A stretch of 64,000 nt of DNA, taken from Oscillospiraceae bacterium. Lineage in GTDB: Bacteria > Bacillota > Clostridia > Oscillospirales > Ruminococcaceae. The notes under the pieces are model-generated. The model searched no databases, was not told where the DNA came from, and was given only the letters and a program-made list of their open reading frames with translations. Positions within the stretch are counted from its first letter, which is position 1; each line of letters starts with the position of its first letter. The position numbers and the translations under genes were made by a program. The stretch lies in assembly GCA_022835495.1 (NCBI GenBank), contig BQOK01000001.1, positions 868,001-932,000 on the forward strand. Direction: 5' to 3'. Below are positions 51,609-60,163 of the stretch, one piece after another.

Positions 51609-51651
51609 ACGCCAAACAAGCGCATATTCTCAATATGCGCTTGTTTGGCGT
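51609..51651. terminator. Long palindromic hairpin inside the invertible segment
   Basis: Perfect 20 bp arms (ACGCCAAACAAGCGCATATT) with a CTC loop and T-rich sequence on both sides; likely a bidirectional terminator. Confidence 0.75.
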
Positions 51652-51677
51652 ATCACTTTTTCCATTAGAACTTTTCA

Positions 51678-51711
51678 GAGCCCTTGCAGATACAGCAAGG
51701 GCTCTTTTTTG
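51678..51711 (+). terminator. Rightward terminator inside the invertible segment
   Basis: The stem AGAGCCCTTGC/GCAAGGGCTCT is followed by six T. In this orientation it insulates the downstream operon. Confidence 0.88.
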
Positions 51712-51717
51712 TGGTAG

Positions 51718-51743
51718 CAAAGCCACATAACAGTAATTATGTG
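51718..51743 (-). repeat. Right inverted repeat of the invertible segment
   Basis: Its nine-base arms GCCACATAA and TTATGTGGC flank the spacer CAGTAA, the complement of the left spacer, as needed for inversion. Confidence 0.92.
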
Positions 51744-51776
51744 GCTGGCATTGCCATGGCGAAGGAGGTGGAAGCG

Positions 51777-53870
51777 GTGGCGCTTGAACTGTATCCACAT
51801 AACCAGAAAGCATATGCGGCGGCGATGGACAGCCTGCGGCAGAGCGGCAAGGCGGCCATCGTGCACCCCACCGGCACCGGCAAATCCTTTATCGGCTTTT
51901 GCCTGGCCGAGCAGCACCCGGCCGACCGGGTGCTGTGGCTCACCCCCAGCGAGTATATCGTGCGAACCCAGCTGGAAAATTTGCAGCGCGCCAGCGGCTG
52001 GCAGCCTGGAAATATTCAATTCCTCACCTATGCAAAGCTCATGACACTGGTGGAGGAGGAGCTGGATGCGCTGGTTCCCAAGTGGATCGTGCTGGACGAG
52101 TTTCACCGGTGCGGCGCGGAGAAGTGGGGCGAAGGAGTGCGGCGCCTGCTGCTGCAGCATTCGCGCACACCGCTCTTGGGGCTTTCGGCCACCAATGTGC
52201 GGTATCTGGACAACCAGCGGGACATGGCCGAAGAACTGTTTGACGGCCGGATTGCCAGCTATATGACCCTGGGCGAGGCGGTGGTGCGGGGCATTTTGCC
52301 GGCGCCGGTGTATGTGACCTCGGTGTATGCCTATCAAAAGGAGCTTGCGCGGCTGGAGGAGAGGGTGCGCGGCGCCCGGGGCGCAGGACTGGAACGGCAG
52401 AATGAAAAATATTTGGAGGCGCTGCGGCGCGCCCTGGAAAAAGCGGACGGCCTGAGCGAGGTGTTCCGCAGGCACATCCCCCGCAGGGACGGCAGATACA
52501 TTTGTTTTTGCGCCAGCCACGAGCACCTGGAAGAGATGGCGCAGGCGGCCCCCGGGTGGTTCGCGGGTGTGGACGAGGCGCCGCATCTGTACCGGGTATA
52601 TTCCGACGACCCGGACGCCAGCACGGATTTTCAGAACTTCAAGCAGGATGACAGCGATCATTTGAAGCTGTTGTTCTGCATCGACATGCTGAACGAGGGC
52701 ATCCATGTGGAAGGGATCGACGGCGTGGTGATGTTCCGGCCCACCGTTTCGCCCATTGTGTACAAGCAGCAGTTGGGGCGCGCGCTGGCAGCCGGCGGGC
52801 GGCAGCCCGTGGTGTTCGACGTGGTAAACAACTTTGAGAACCTGTACAGCATCAGCACCATGCAGGAGGAGATGCGCACGGCGGTGCAGCTGCTGTATGG
52901 CCAGGGCCTGGGGGGCGAGGTAGTCACCGAGCGATTCCGGATAATCGATGAGGTGCAGGAATGCCGGGCACTGTTCCAAAAGCTGGGCGAGAGCCTTGCT
53001 TCCAGTTGGGAGATCTATTACGCGGCGGCCGCGGAATACCGGCGGCAGCACGGCGACCTGCTGGCGCCCAAGCGCTATAAGACCGGGGACGGCCTTTCGC
53101 TGGGCAGCTGGCTGGGCACACAGCGGGCGGTGCGCAGCGGACGGGCGCCGGGCGTGCTTACAGAAGAGCAGATCGCGCGCCTGGACGCCATTGGCATGCA
53201 GTGGGAGAACCGGCTGGAATTGGCCTGGGAGCGGGGCTATGCCCACGCGCAGGCCTATTTTGAAGAGTTCGGAGATCTGGACGTGCCGGCGCGGTACGTG
53301 GCGGCGGACGGTTTTGCACTGGGCAAATGGATCATCAACTGCCGGCAGCGGCGGGCGGGCAACACGGCGGCCAGTGTGCTGACACAAGAGCGGGTCGCCC
53401 GGCTGGACGCCATCGGCATGATCTGGCGGCCCTTCAGCCTGCGGTGGGAACAGAACTATCTGGCCGCGGCGGAGTATTACGCCGAGCACGGCGATCTGGA
53501 AATGCCGCTGGACTACTGTACGCCCGGCGGCCTTGCCTTGGGCAAATGGATCTTCAAGCAGCGCGCCCTGCGGGCCGGCACCACGCCCGGCGCGGGGCTG
53601 ACAGAAGAACAGATCGACCGGCTAAACGCTCTTGGTATGCGGTGGGAGACCAACGCGGAGCGGCAATGGAGCCGGGGATACCAGGCGGCGCGCCGGTATT
53701 ACGAACAGCACGGCAACCTGAAGCTGCCGGTGGCCTACACCACCCCGGACGGCGTGGCCCTGGGCAAATGGGTTCGCCGCCAGCAATACGCACTGGAAAA
53801 CCCGGACAAGAGCAACTGCAAGCTGACACCCGGGCGGGTACGGGGGCTGGCGGAGCTTGGGCTGGGGTAG
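51777..53870 (+). CDS. Superfamily 2 helicase with four helicase-associated repeats
   Basis: The 697-residue protein has Walker A HPTGTGKS (about residues 30-37), DEFH (107-110), LGLSATN and motif VI-like QQLGRALAAGG, so it is an SF2 DExH ATPase. The last 270 residues hold four repeats of about 66 residues, each with a GDL or GNL core, GxLGxW and a closing DAIGMxW/NALGMRW; these match the helicase-associated (HA) domain. GTG at 51777 follows AAGGAGG; ATG at 51756 has no ribosome site. It is the first gene after the switch and 42 bp before the sugar transferase, so it is in the switched operon. Its role is unknown. Confidence 0.88.
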   Translation: MALELYPHNQKAYAAAMDSLRQSGKAAIVHPTGTGKSFIGFCLAEQHPADRVLWLTPSEYIVRTQLENLQRASGWQPGNIQFLTYAKLMTLVEEELDALVPKWIVLDEFHRCGAEKWGEGVRRLLLQHSRTPLLGLSATNVRYLDNQRDMAEELFDGRIASYMTLGEAVVRGILPAPVYVTSVYAYQKELARLEERVRGARGAGLERQNEKYLEALRRALEKADGLSEVFRRHIPRRDGRYICFCASHEHLEEMAQAAPGWFAGVDEAPHLYRVYSDDPDASTDFQNFKQDDSDHLKLLFCIDMLNEGIHVEGIDGVVMFRPTVSPIVYKQQLGRALAAGGRQPVVFDVVNNFENLYSISTMQEEMRTAVQLLYGQGLGGEVVTERFRIIDEVQECRALFQKLGESLASSWEIYYAAAAEYRRQHGDLLAPKRYKTGDGLSLGSWLGTQRAVRSGRAPGVLTEEQIARLDAIGMQWENRLELAWERGYAHAQAYFEEFGDLDVPARYVAADGFALGKWIINCRQRRAGNTAASVLTQERVARLDAIGMIWRPFSLRWEQNYLAAAEYYAEHGDLEMPLDYCTPGGLALGKWIFKQRALRAGTTPGAGLTEEQIDRLNALGMRWETNAERQWSRGYQAARRYYEQHGNLKLPVAYTTPDGVALGKWVRRQQYALENPDKSNCKLTPGRVRGLAELGLG

Positions 53871-53912
53871 CGAAAAAATAGCAGGGCAAATTCACGAAAG
53901 GATGTGAAAAAG

Positions 53913-55313
53913 GTGATACGGAAAAATCAGAGGCTGATTAATCTATTCAACATCCTTTCAGACGCGGTGTTGATTTTTGCCGCTTACTTTGCCGCCCTGG
54001 CGATGCGCTTTGAGGTGCTGAACGGGCAGGAAAGCATCCTGCCCGTTCACAGCGGGGCGTATGCGGCGGTCGCGCTGGTTTACAGCGGGCTGCTAGTGGT
54101 GGCGTACTGTAGCTTTCGGATGTATGGCTCCTACCGGTTCAAGGACCCGACAAGCGAGATCATCACGATTCTGCTGCTCAATGGAATCGGGGTTCTGGCC
54201 CTGATGGCGCTGCTTTATTTCACCCGGATCGTGGATTTTTCGCGGCTGGCGATCTTCTTTTTCTGGCTGTTTTCAAGCCTTTTCATCATCGCGAAGAGGA
54301 CGGCGGTGCGGGCAGTGCTGCGGTATTACCGGGAGCTTGGGTACAACCAAAAGCATGTGATCCTGGTGGGCAGCGGGCACTTTGCGCAGCAGTATTTACA
54401 GGACATTCAGGCGAACCCGCAGATGGGCTTTACAGTGGACGGCTATGTGAGCGGGGAGGCGCGGCCGGGGCTTGGGAAACGCCTGGGAAACTATGAAGAA
54501 CTGGAAGAGATTTTGGAACACAGCGACCCGGACGAGCTGATCGTGGCGCTGGACCCCCAGGAGATCGGGTATATGCGGCCGGTATTGGCGGCGGCGGATA
54601 AAGAGGGGGTACGCATCAGCATTATCCCGTTTTACAACGACTATTTTCCCAGCCACCCCACGATCGACGTGGTGGGGCGGACCCGGCTTGTGAATATGCG
54701 TGCCACCCCGCTGGACAACCTGGGCTGGGCGATGGCAAAGCGGGGGATGGACATAGTTGGATCGCTGCTTTTGATCGTGGTGAGCAGCCCGATCATGCTG
54801 GGTGCGGCGATTGGGGTGAAGCTGAGCAGCCCGGGCCCCATTCTGTTCAAGCAGGAACGGGTGGGCAAGGGTAAAAAGGTTTTTAAGATGTGGAAGTTCC
54901 GCAGTATGCGGATCACCGGCACGGAGGATACGGGCTGGAGCACCGAAAACGACCCGCGCAAAACAAAATTCGGGAGCTTTATCCGGAAGTTCAGCATTGA
55001 TGAGCTGCCACAATTTTTTAATGTGTTGGCGGGCCAAATGAGCCTGATTGGGCCGCGGCCAGAGGTGCCGTTCCATGTGAACCATTTTAAGGAAGAGATC
55101 CCTCTGTATCTGGTGCGCCAGCAGGTGCGGCCGGGAATCACCGGCTGGGCACAGGTGCACGGCCTGCGGGGAGATACCAGCATTGAGGCGCGGGTGAAGT
55201 ATGACATCTGGTATATCGAAAACTGGAGCTTGGGGCTGGATTTGAAGATTTTGTTTCGCACGATGTTTGGCGGAATGGTGAATCAGGAGAAGCTGACAGC
55301 AAGTGATACATAA
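53913..55313 (+). CDS. Undecaprenyl-phosphate sugar phosphotransferase (WbaP/WcaJ type)
   Basis: The 466-residue protein has about four N-terminal membrane helices, a CoA-binding-like Rossmann domain (VILVGSGHFAQQYLQ) and a C-terminal bacterial sugar transferase domain with KRGMDIVGSLLLIV, FKQERVGKGKKVFKMWKFRSM, DELPQFFNVLAGQMSLIGPRPE and RPGITGWAQV. It starts polysaccharide repeat synthesis on the lipid carrier. GTG at 53913 is preferred; GTG at 53904 is only one base from the ribosome site. Confidence 0.93.
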   Translation: MIRKNQRLINLFNILSDAVLIFAAYFAALAMRFEVLNGQESILPVHSGAYAAVALVYSGLLVVAYCSFRMYGSYRFKDPTSEIITILLLNGIGVLALMALLYFTRIVDFSRLAIFFFWLFSSLFIIAKRTAVRAVLRYYRELGYNQKHVILVGSGHFAQQYLQDIQANPQMGFTVDGYVSGEARPGLGKRLGNYEELEEILEHSDPDELIVALDPQEIGYMRPVLAAADKEGVRISIIPFYNDYFPSHPTIDVVGRTRLVNMRATPLDNLGWAMAKRGMDIVGSLLLIVVSSPIMLGAAIGVKLSSPGPILFKQERVGKGKKVFKMWKFRSMRITGTEDTGWSTENDPRKTKFGSFIRKFSIDELPQFFNVLAGQMSLIGPRPEVPFHVNHFKEEIPLYLVRQQVRPGITGWAQVHGLRGDTSIEARVKYDIWYIENWSLGLDLKILFRTMFGGMVNQEKLTASDT

Positions 55314-55353
55314 AAACCAAGGAAGAAACGGTGTATAAAGGATGAGCGAGGCA

Positions 55354-56481
55354 ATGCGGGTGGCCCAGGTGGTGGGCAGGATGGAAAGCGGCGGCGTGGA
55401 AGCGGTGGTAATGAACTATTACCGGGCGATGGAAAAAGAGAAGGTACAATTTGACTTTTTTGTGGATGAAACCAGCAGCTTTCCCCAACGAAAAGAATTG
55501 GAGCAGCTGGGCGCGGGAATTTATCTCGTGCCGCCCTATACAAAGCCAGTGCAGTTCCACAAGGCGCTTTACAAGCAGTTCAAGGCGAGCGGTTACAAAA
55601 TTGTGCATGCACATATCAATACCATGAACGTGTTCCCGTTGTTTACCGCATGGCGGGCAAAGGTGCCAGTACGCATCTGCCATAACCATTCCACCGCCCA
55701 TTGGGGCGAGAGAAAAAAGACGTTGCTCAAGTACCTCCTGCGGCCATTTGCAAAGGTATTTGCTACGGATTACTTTGCCTGCGGGGAGCAGGCGGGGCGG
55801 TGGATGTATGGCAACCAATGTTTTGACGAGGGCAAGGTGAGCGTGATCCCCAATGCAATTGATACAAAACGATTTGAGTACGATCCGGAAGCCCGCATTC
55901 GCCTGCGCATGGAGTTGGGGATTCCACAGGATGCCTTTGTGATAGGGCATGTGGGGCGATTTACTTATGCGAAAAACCAGTCTTTTTTATTGGAGGTTTT
56001 TCACCAGTTTCTACGGCAATGGCCCGGCAGCTATTTGCTGTTGGTGGGCGAAGGAGAACTGAAACATCTCTTAAAAGAAAAAGCAAAGCAGCTGAGTATT
56101 ACAGAGCACACGTTATTCACAGGAGTACGCCGCGATGTAGATAAACTCTATTCTGCGATGGATGTGTTTTGTCTTCCCAGTTTTTATGAAGGCGGCCCCG
56201 TGGTGGCGCTGGAAGCACAGGCAAGTGGATTGAACTGTGTCTGCTCAGATAAGGTGCCTCATGAGATCGATCTTTCACGAAAAGTTTGTCATCTGCCGCT
56301 TCAGCCGCAGGATACAGCGCGGTGGTGCGAACAACTTCGGATTGAAGACGGAGAAAATTCGCGAAAGGTTCCTGAACTTCCTGAACTTGTAGAAAAATTC
56401 GATATTTTTTGTGTGGCAAGAAAAATTCAACAATTCTATTTAAATAGGGGAGCTTATGAAAACAATTTACAGCAGCCCTAA
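55354..56481 (+). CDS. GT4-type glycosyltransferase
   Basis: The 375-residue protein starts MRVAQVVGRMESGGVE and has a GT-B fold: VHAHINTMNVFPLF, VIPNAIDTKRF, IGHVGRFTYAKNQSFLLE and the C-terminal E-x7-E-type PSFYEGGPVVALEAQASGL. It resembles EpsF-like transferases. ATG at 55354 begins at the family start; ATG at 55342 directly follows AAAGG and is less likely. Its end overlaps the polymerase gene by 26 bp. Confidence 0.88.
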   Translation: MRVAQVVGRMESGGVEAVVMNYYRAMEKEKVQFDFFVDETSSFPQRKELEQLGAGIYLVPPYTKPVQFHKALYKQFKASGYKIVHAHINTMNVFPLFTAWRAKVPVRICHNHSTAHWGERKKTLLKYLLRPFAKVFATDYFACGEQAGRWMYGNQCFDEGKVSVIPNAIDTKRFEYDPEARIRLRMELGIPQDAFVIGHVGRFTYAKNQSFLLEVFHQFLRQWPGSYLLLVGEGELKHLLKEKAKQLSITEHTLFTGVRRDVDKLYSAMDVFCLPSFYEGGPVVALEAQASGLNCVCSDKVPHEIDLSRKVCHLPLQPQDTARWCEQLRIEDGENSRKVPELPELVEKFDIFCVARKIQQFYLNRGAYENNLQQP

Positions 56482-57670
56482 AGTCCTCACGGCTTTATTA
56501 GCAATATGGTACATCCTGTTGTATCTTCCACATTTGAAGCTTGCAGAGATCCCCACTTCAAACGGTGGAATCCCTATAAGCCTATGTTATATATTTTCAC
56601 TCGTGTTTATTCCATTTTTGCTTCTTCAGTTACCCAAGCTGCGGATCCCGCCGTGGTACATCACAGGCTTATATGCCTTCGTAATTCTTTATGGTTTTTG
56701 GATGATGCCCGCCTACGGTTTAAAAAAAGGGATGTTGCATTGGTTGTTTGGTTCGTTTTTGCTGTTGGTGCTGGTAAACGCAGCCGAGTTTCTTAAAGAA
56801 GAGGACTGGTTTAGGATTGTCCAAATTGGAGTGCTGACGTTTTTTGTCCTGCATTTGGCCTTTAATATTTTTCATTGGAAGGCAGTGAATGCTGTAGTAT
56901 TTGGCGGAGAAACGGCCGCGTCACTTCCGTCGCTCACACGGGGTGGAAGAAACCTGGATGCAAGTTGGTTAGGCCTGGGCTGTTTTTTGCTGCGGGATAG
57001 AAAAGTCCGCTTTGGATGTTTGCTGTATAGCCTTGGATATAGCGTTTTAGGGGTCAGCCGCGCGGGCCTGTTGGCCAGCGGTCTTTGCCTGGTTTGGGTA
57101 TGGATCTACGATGACCAGTTTGGGTTAAGAAAAAGGACTGCTTTGCTATGGGCGGGCGTAGCCACAGTTGGAGCGGTCACCGCCACCGCCACCGGGATGG
57201 CACAGCGGATGCTGAGCCGGATTTTTGGAAGCATGGGTGAGGGGGCAATTTCGTTTCTATCTGGGCGTGAAGCAATGTGGAAAAATGTGTGGCCGATGTT
57301 CCAGGTACATCCTTTTGGAGTGGGGGTAGGAAATGCGATCCCGGTAATGCGTGACGAATTTGGGTTCGCCAGTTACGAGGATGTGGTCCATAACGTTCTA
57401 TTTCAATGGCTGCTAGATGAAGGCTTTATCGGAGCACTGTGGTTTGTGGGGTTGGTGCTGTTGCTTTTATACAGCCAGCGGAATAAGCGGTTTAAAGCTC
57501 CATTTCCCGCGTATCTTGGGGCCTATCTGATACTAAGCATGGTACAGTTTCATGGCGGGGAAGCACTGATGATTTTTGTGCTGGGGGTTTATCTGGCCAG
57601 CCAAAATCAATATGTAAGGCTTGAATTACCCCGAAATCTAAAATTCCACCGGGGAAAACAGCGCATATAA
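56456..57670 (+). CDS. wzy: O-antigen polymerase/ligase-like membrane protein (Wzy type)
   Basis: The 404-residue protein has about ten to eleven hydrophobic segments and a large periplasmic-type loop containing HPFGVGVGNAIP and EDVVHNVLFQWLLDEG, the Wzy_C/O-antigen ligase pattern. It would polymerise repeat units outside the membrane. GGGGAGC precedes the ATG. As usual for Wzy, sequence conservation is low, so the call rests on topology and the loop motif. Confidence 0.8.
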   Translation: MKTIYSSPKVLTALLAIWYILLYLPHLKLAEIPTSNGGIPISLCYIFSLVFIPFLLLQLPKLRIPPWYITGLYAFVILYGFWMMPAYGLKKGMLHWLFGSFLLLVLVNAAEFLKEEDWFRIVQIGVLTFFVLHLAFNIFHWKAVNAVVFGGETAASLPSLTRGGRNLDASWLGLGCFLLRDRKVRFGCLLYSLGYSVLGVSRAGLLASGLCLVWVWIYDDQFGLRKRTALLWAGVATVGAVTATATGMAQRMLSRIFGSMGEGAISFLSGREAMWKNVWPMFQVHPFGVGVGNAIPVMRDEFGFASYEDVVHNVLFQWLLDEGFIGALWFVGLVLLLLYSQRNKRFKAPFPAYLGAYLILSMVQFHGGEALMIFVLGVYLASQNQYVRLELPRNLKFHRGKQRI

Positions 57671-57706
57671 AATCCACCGAATAAAAACAGAGGCGGGGGT
57701 GATCGG

Positions 57707-58993
57707 GTGCAAAAGTTGAAGGTGTTGCTAATTACGCGGGAATGCTTGCGAACGGATTCCAACGAGGGAAATGTACTGTTGAATTTGTTCGAGGGCTTAC
57801 CAGTGGAATTGGCGAATATATACTGTAAACCCGGCATACCAAACAGTGTCCAGTGCAGCCGTTATTTTCAACTTACAGACCGTATGGCGCTTGAAAATGT
57901 TTTACGCCATACACCCATGGGACGTGAAGTACAGCTGTGGAAAGAGCGGCCAGAAAAGGGCGGGGAGATAGAGGCAGAGAACAAAAAGTTCTATGATTTT
58001 TTTCGCAATTACAACCTGGAGATATTTCATTTGGCACGGGAGTGCCTATGGCAGCTGGCAGATTTTAAAAGTACACAATTGGAAGAGTTTATAACAAAAT
58101 TTTCCCCAGATGTAGTTTTTGCGCCGTTGTGTTACAGCCGGTTTGTGCTTAGAATACATCGTTATGTCATTCGCTTGGTGGAGGCGCCCGCGGTTACTTA
58201 TATCTATGACGATTTATATTCTCTTCGGCAATTGCGATTTTCTCCAATTTATTGGCTGAACCGTTTTTTGCTTCGAGCGGCAATTCGCAAAAATCTGCCG
58301 TTGTATCGCTTTGCCTACACCATGACAGAGCAACAAGCCGAGGAATACCAAAAGATGCTGGGGATCCGTATGGAGGTGTTACGCAAATGTGCACCGACAG
58401 AACCCAACGTACCTGTGCTGCATAAGGGGATTCGCATCCTATATGCGGGTGGGCTTTACTACGGGCGGGATAGAACTTTAGTGAGGGTAGCGGCTGCGGT
58501 ACGCCGTTTGCGCGCGGAAAATTATGACGTGGAATTAAATATTTATACATCCTCTCCACTAAAAAAACGGATCGCTACCAAATTGAATGATGGAGCGGCC
58601 AGCAAGATCCACGGAGCAGTGACGACTGAAGAGCTTATGCGGCTTTATGCCCAAAGCGATATTGCACTGCATGTGGAATCCTTTAGAAAGAAAGATGCAC
58701 TTTTAACGCGCCTTTCTTTTTCCACCAAAATCGTGGATTGCCTGGCCAGCGGATGTGCCGTTTTGGCAATTTGCCCTTCAATGAATGCGGGGGGACAATA
58801 CTTGAAAAACCATGATGCGGCTGCATATGTTGATTGCAAAAAAAACATTAAAAAAGCAGTTCGAAAGCTTTGTTTGGATAAAGATGAACGAACCATTTGG
58901 AAAAATGCCGCGCAGCTATGTTTAATGCAGCAGCATGAGGCTGTTATGGTGCATCGGAAATTACAAGCGGAATTGATGCAATTGACCAATTAA
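57707..58993 (+). CDS. Glycosyltransferase, GT-B fold, polysaccharide locus
   Basis: The 428-residue protein begins KVLLITRECLRTDSNEGNVL and has a C-terminal GT4-like region: IRILYAGGLYYGRDRTLVRV, KIHGAVTTEELMRLYAQSDIALHVESF and FSTKIVDCLASGCAVLAI. The N-terminal acceptor domain is divergent. GTG at 57707 follows GGCGGGGGTGAT. Base composition drops from here on, as is common in surface-polysaccharide loci acquired by transfer. Donor and acceptor sugars cannot be told. Confidence 0.82.
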   Translation: MQKLKVLLITRECLRTDSNEGNVLLNLFEGLPVELANIYCKPGIPNSVQCSRYFQLTDRMALENVLRHTPMGREVQLWKERPEKGGEIEAENKKFYDFFRNYNLEIFHLARECLWQLADFKSTQLEEFITKFSPDVVFAPLCYSRFVLRIHRYVIRLVEAPAVTYIYDDLYSLRQLRFSPIYWLNRFLLRAAIRKNLPLYRFAYTMTEQQAEEYQKMLGIRMEVLRKCAPTEPNVPVLHKGIRILYAGGLYYGRDRTLVRVAAAVRRLRAENYDVELNIYTSSPLKKRIATKLNDGAASKIHGAVTTEELMRLYAQSDIALHVESFRKKDALLTRLSFSTKIVDCLASGCAVLAICPSMNAGGQYLKNHDAAAYVDCKKNIKKAVRKLCLDKDERTIWKNAAQLCLMQQHEAVMVHRKLQAELMQLTN

Positions 58994-59018
58994 ACTGCGG
59001 AGAGTGGAGCAAGACACG

Positions 59019-60149
59019 ATGAAAGCACTGTTCATTATTCACTGTCAGGACCCGATTTATGGAGCAAGCCGGAGCATTGGGAATTTGATCCGCAATTTAG
59101 ATGTAGATGTAGATATTATTTTTCCTATTAAAGCCAAAAAAGAAGGAAGAATTACAGCGGAGCAAATTGAAAAATTTTATGGCAATAATGTGAAAAATGT
59201 ATGGTATTTACCCCAGCCTGCTCGATTAGGGATTCAGCCAGAAAAACTGAAGTGGAAGCATCACGTAAAGTGCTTTGTTAAAGAGTTTTTATATATTTTA
59301 GCAAAACCTTTATATTCTGTGATTTACCACAAAGGTGCATACGACTTTATTCATTTAAACAGTATTACCCTGTTTCCCATTTTAAACAAAAGATGGCCGA
59401 TGTTTTTACATGTAAGAGAATCTGTTCGGGAAAAACAGAGTTTTTGGAATAGACGTCTTGGCAAGTGCATGGAACAAGCGCACGGTATTATTTATATTTC
59501 TGAAGAAGACCGAGCACGATGCCCAAATAATTTCGTCCCAGGGATTACACTTGTTAATCCTTACGACCAAACAGCAGTATCGCAGGTAAACTATGATGCG
59601 GCAATGCAGCGTTTTGGATTGAGAAAAGCTGACACAATTTATGCAATCATAGGTAACATTTTTCCATGTAAAGGAGTCGACTTTGTAATTAAAGCCTACC
59701 AAAAGGCAAAACTTGAAAATAGTGTATTGTTGATTGTTGGTCGCGATACAAACCATGATGGATATGAAGAGCAAGCAAAAGCACTTGCCGAAGGGAATCC
59801 AACCATTCGTTTTTTGGGAGAAATTCAAGATGTGGAAACCATATACAGGGTAACTGATTATGTCATTCGTGGAGATGCTGTTACCGGGGCGGGGAGGACC
59901 ACGTTTGAAAGTTTATATTCCGGCGGTGGTGCAATTTTGACAGGAAATCCTCAAGAAAATCTGACCAGTTTAAATCTCCCGCCACAAATGGAAGAACGAG
60001 TATTTTTTTATCCGGTTCGAAGTGAGGAAGGTCTGATTTTGGCGCTTAGAGAAACCCAAAGTAGGAAGTATATAAATCGGGAGTATAAAACAAACGTGCC
60101 TGATTATGTAACAACATTTATGGATTTTATAAATGAAAATTCAAAATAA
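59019..60149 (+). CDS. Glycosyltransferase family 4-like protein
   Basis: The 376-residue AT-rich protein has MKALFIIHCQDPIYGASRSIGNLI at the start, FIHLNSITLFPI, FLHVRESVREK and a GT4 C-terminal half with IIGNIFPCKGVDFVIKAYQKA and LIVGRDTNHDGYEEQ. The usual E-x7-E is replaced by RGDAVTGAGRTTFESLYSGG. ATG at 59019 has GGAG upstream. It is part of the same operon. Confidence 0.85.
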   Translation: MKALFIIHCQDPIYGASRSIGNLIRNLDVDVDIIFPIKAKKEGRITAEQIEKFYGNNVKNVWYLPQPARLGIQPEKLKWKHHVKCFVKEFLYILAKPLYSVIYHKGAYDFIHLNSITLFPILNKRWPMFLHVRESVREKQSFWNRRLGKCMEQAHGIIYISEEDRARCPNNFVPGITLVNPYDQTAVSQVNYDAAMQRFGLRKADTIYAIIGNIFPCKGVDFVIKAYQKAKLENSVLLIVGRDTNHDGYEEQAKALAEGNPTIRFLGEIQDVETIYRVTDYVIRGDAVTGAGRTTFESLYSGGGAILTGNPQENLTSLNLPPQMEERVFFYPVRSEEGLILALRETQSRKYINREYKTNVPDYVTTFMDFINENSK

Positions 60150-60163
60150 ACAAGGCGAGGAAA

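Larger units (their letters stand above)
51520..51717. promoter_or_regulatory. Invertible promoter/terminator segment (198 bp)
   Basis: Between the inverted repeats lie, from the left, a minus-strand promoter, a perfect 20 bp-arm hairpin and a plus-strand terminator. In the present orientation the promoter fires leftwards, antisense to the recombinase gene, and the hairpins block rightward read-through. After inversion the promoter would sit at about 51692-51697 reading rightwards into the helicase/polysaccharide operon, with both hairpins behind it. This is an inference from sequence. Confidence 0.85.
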
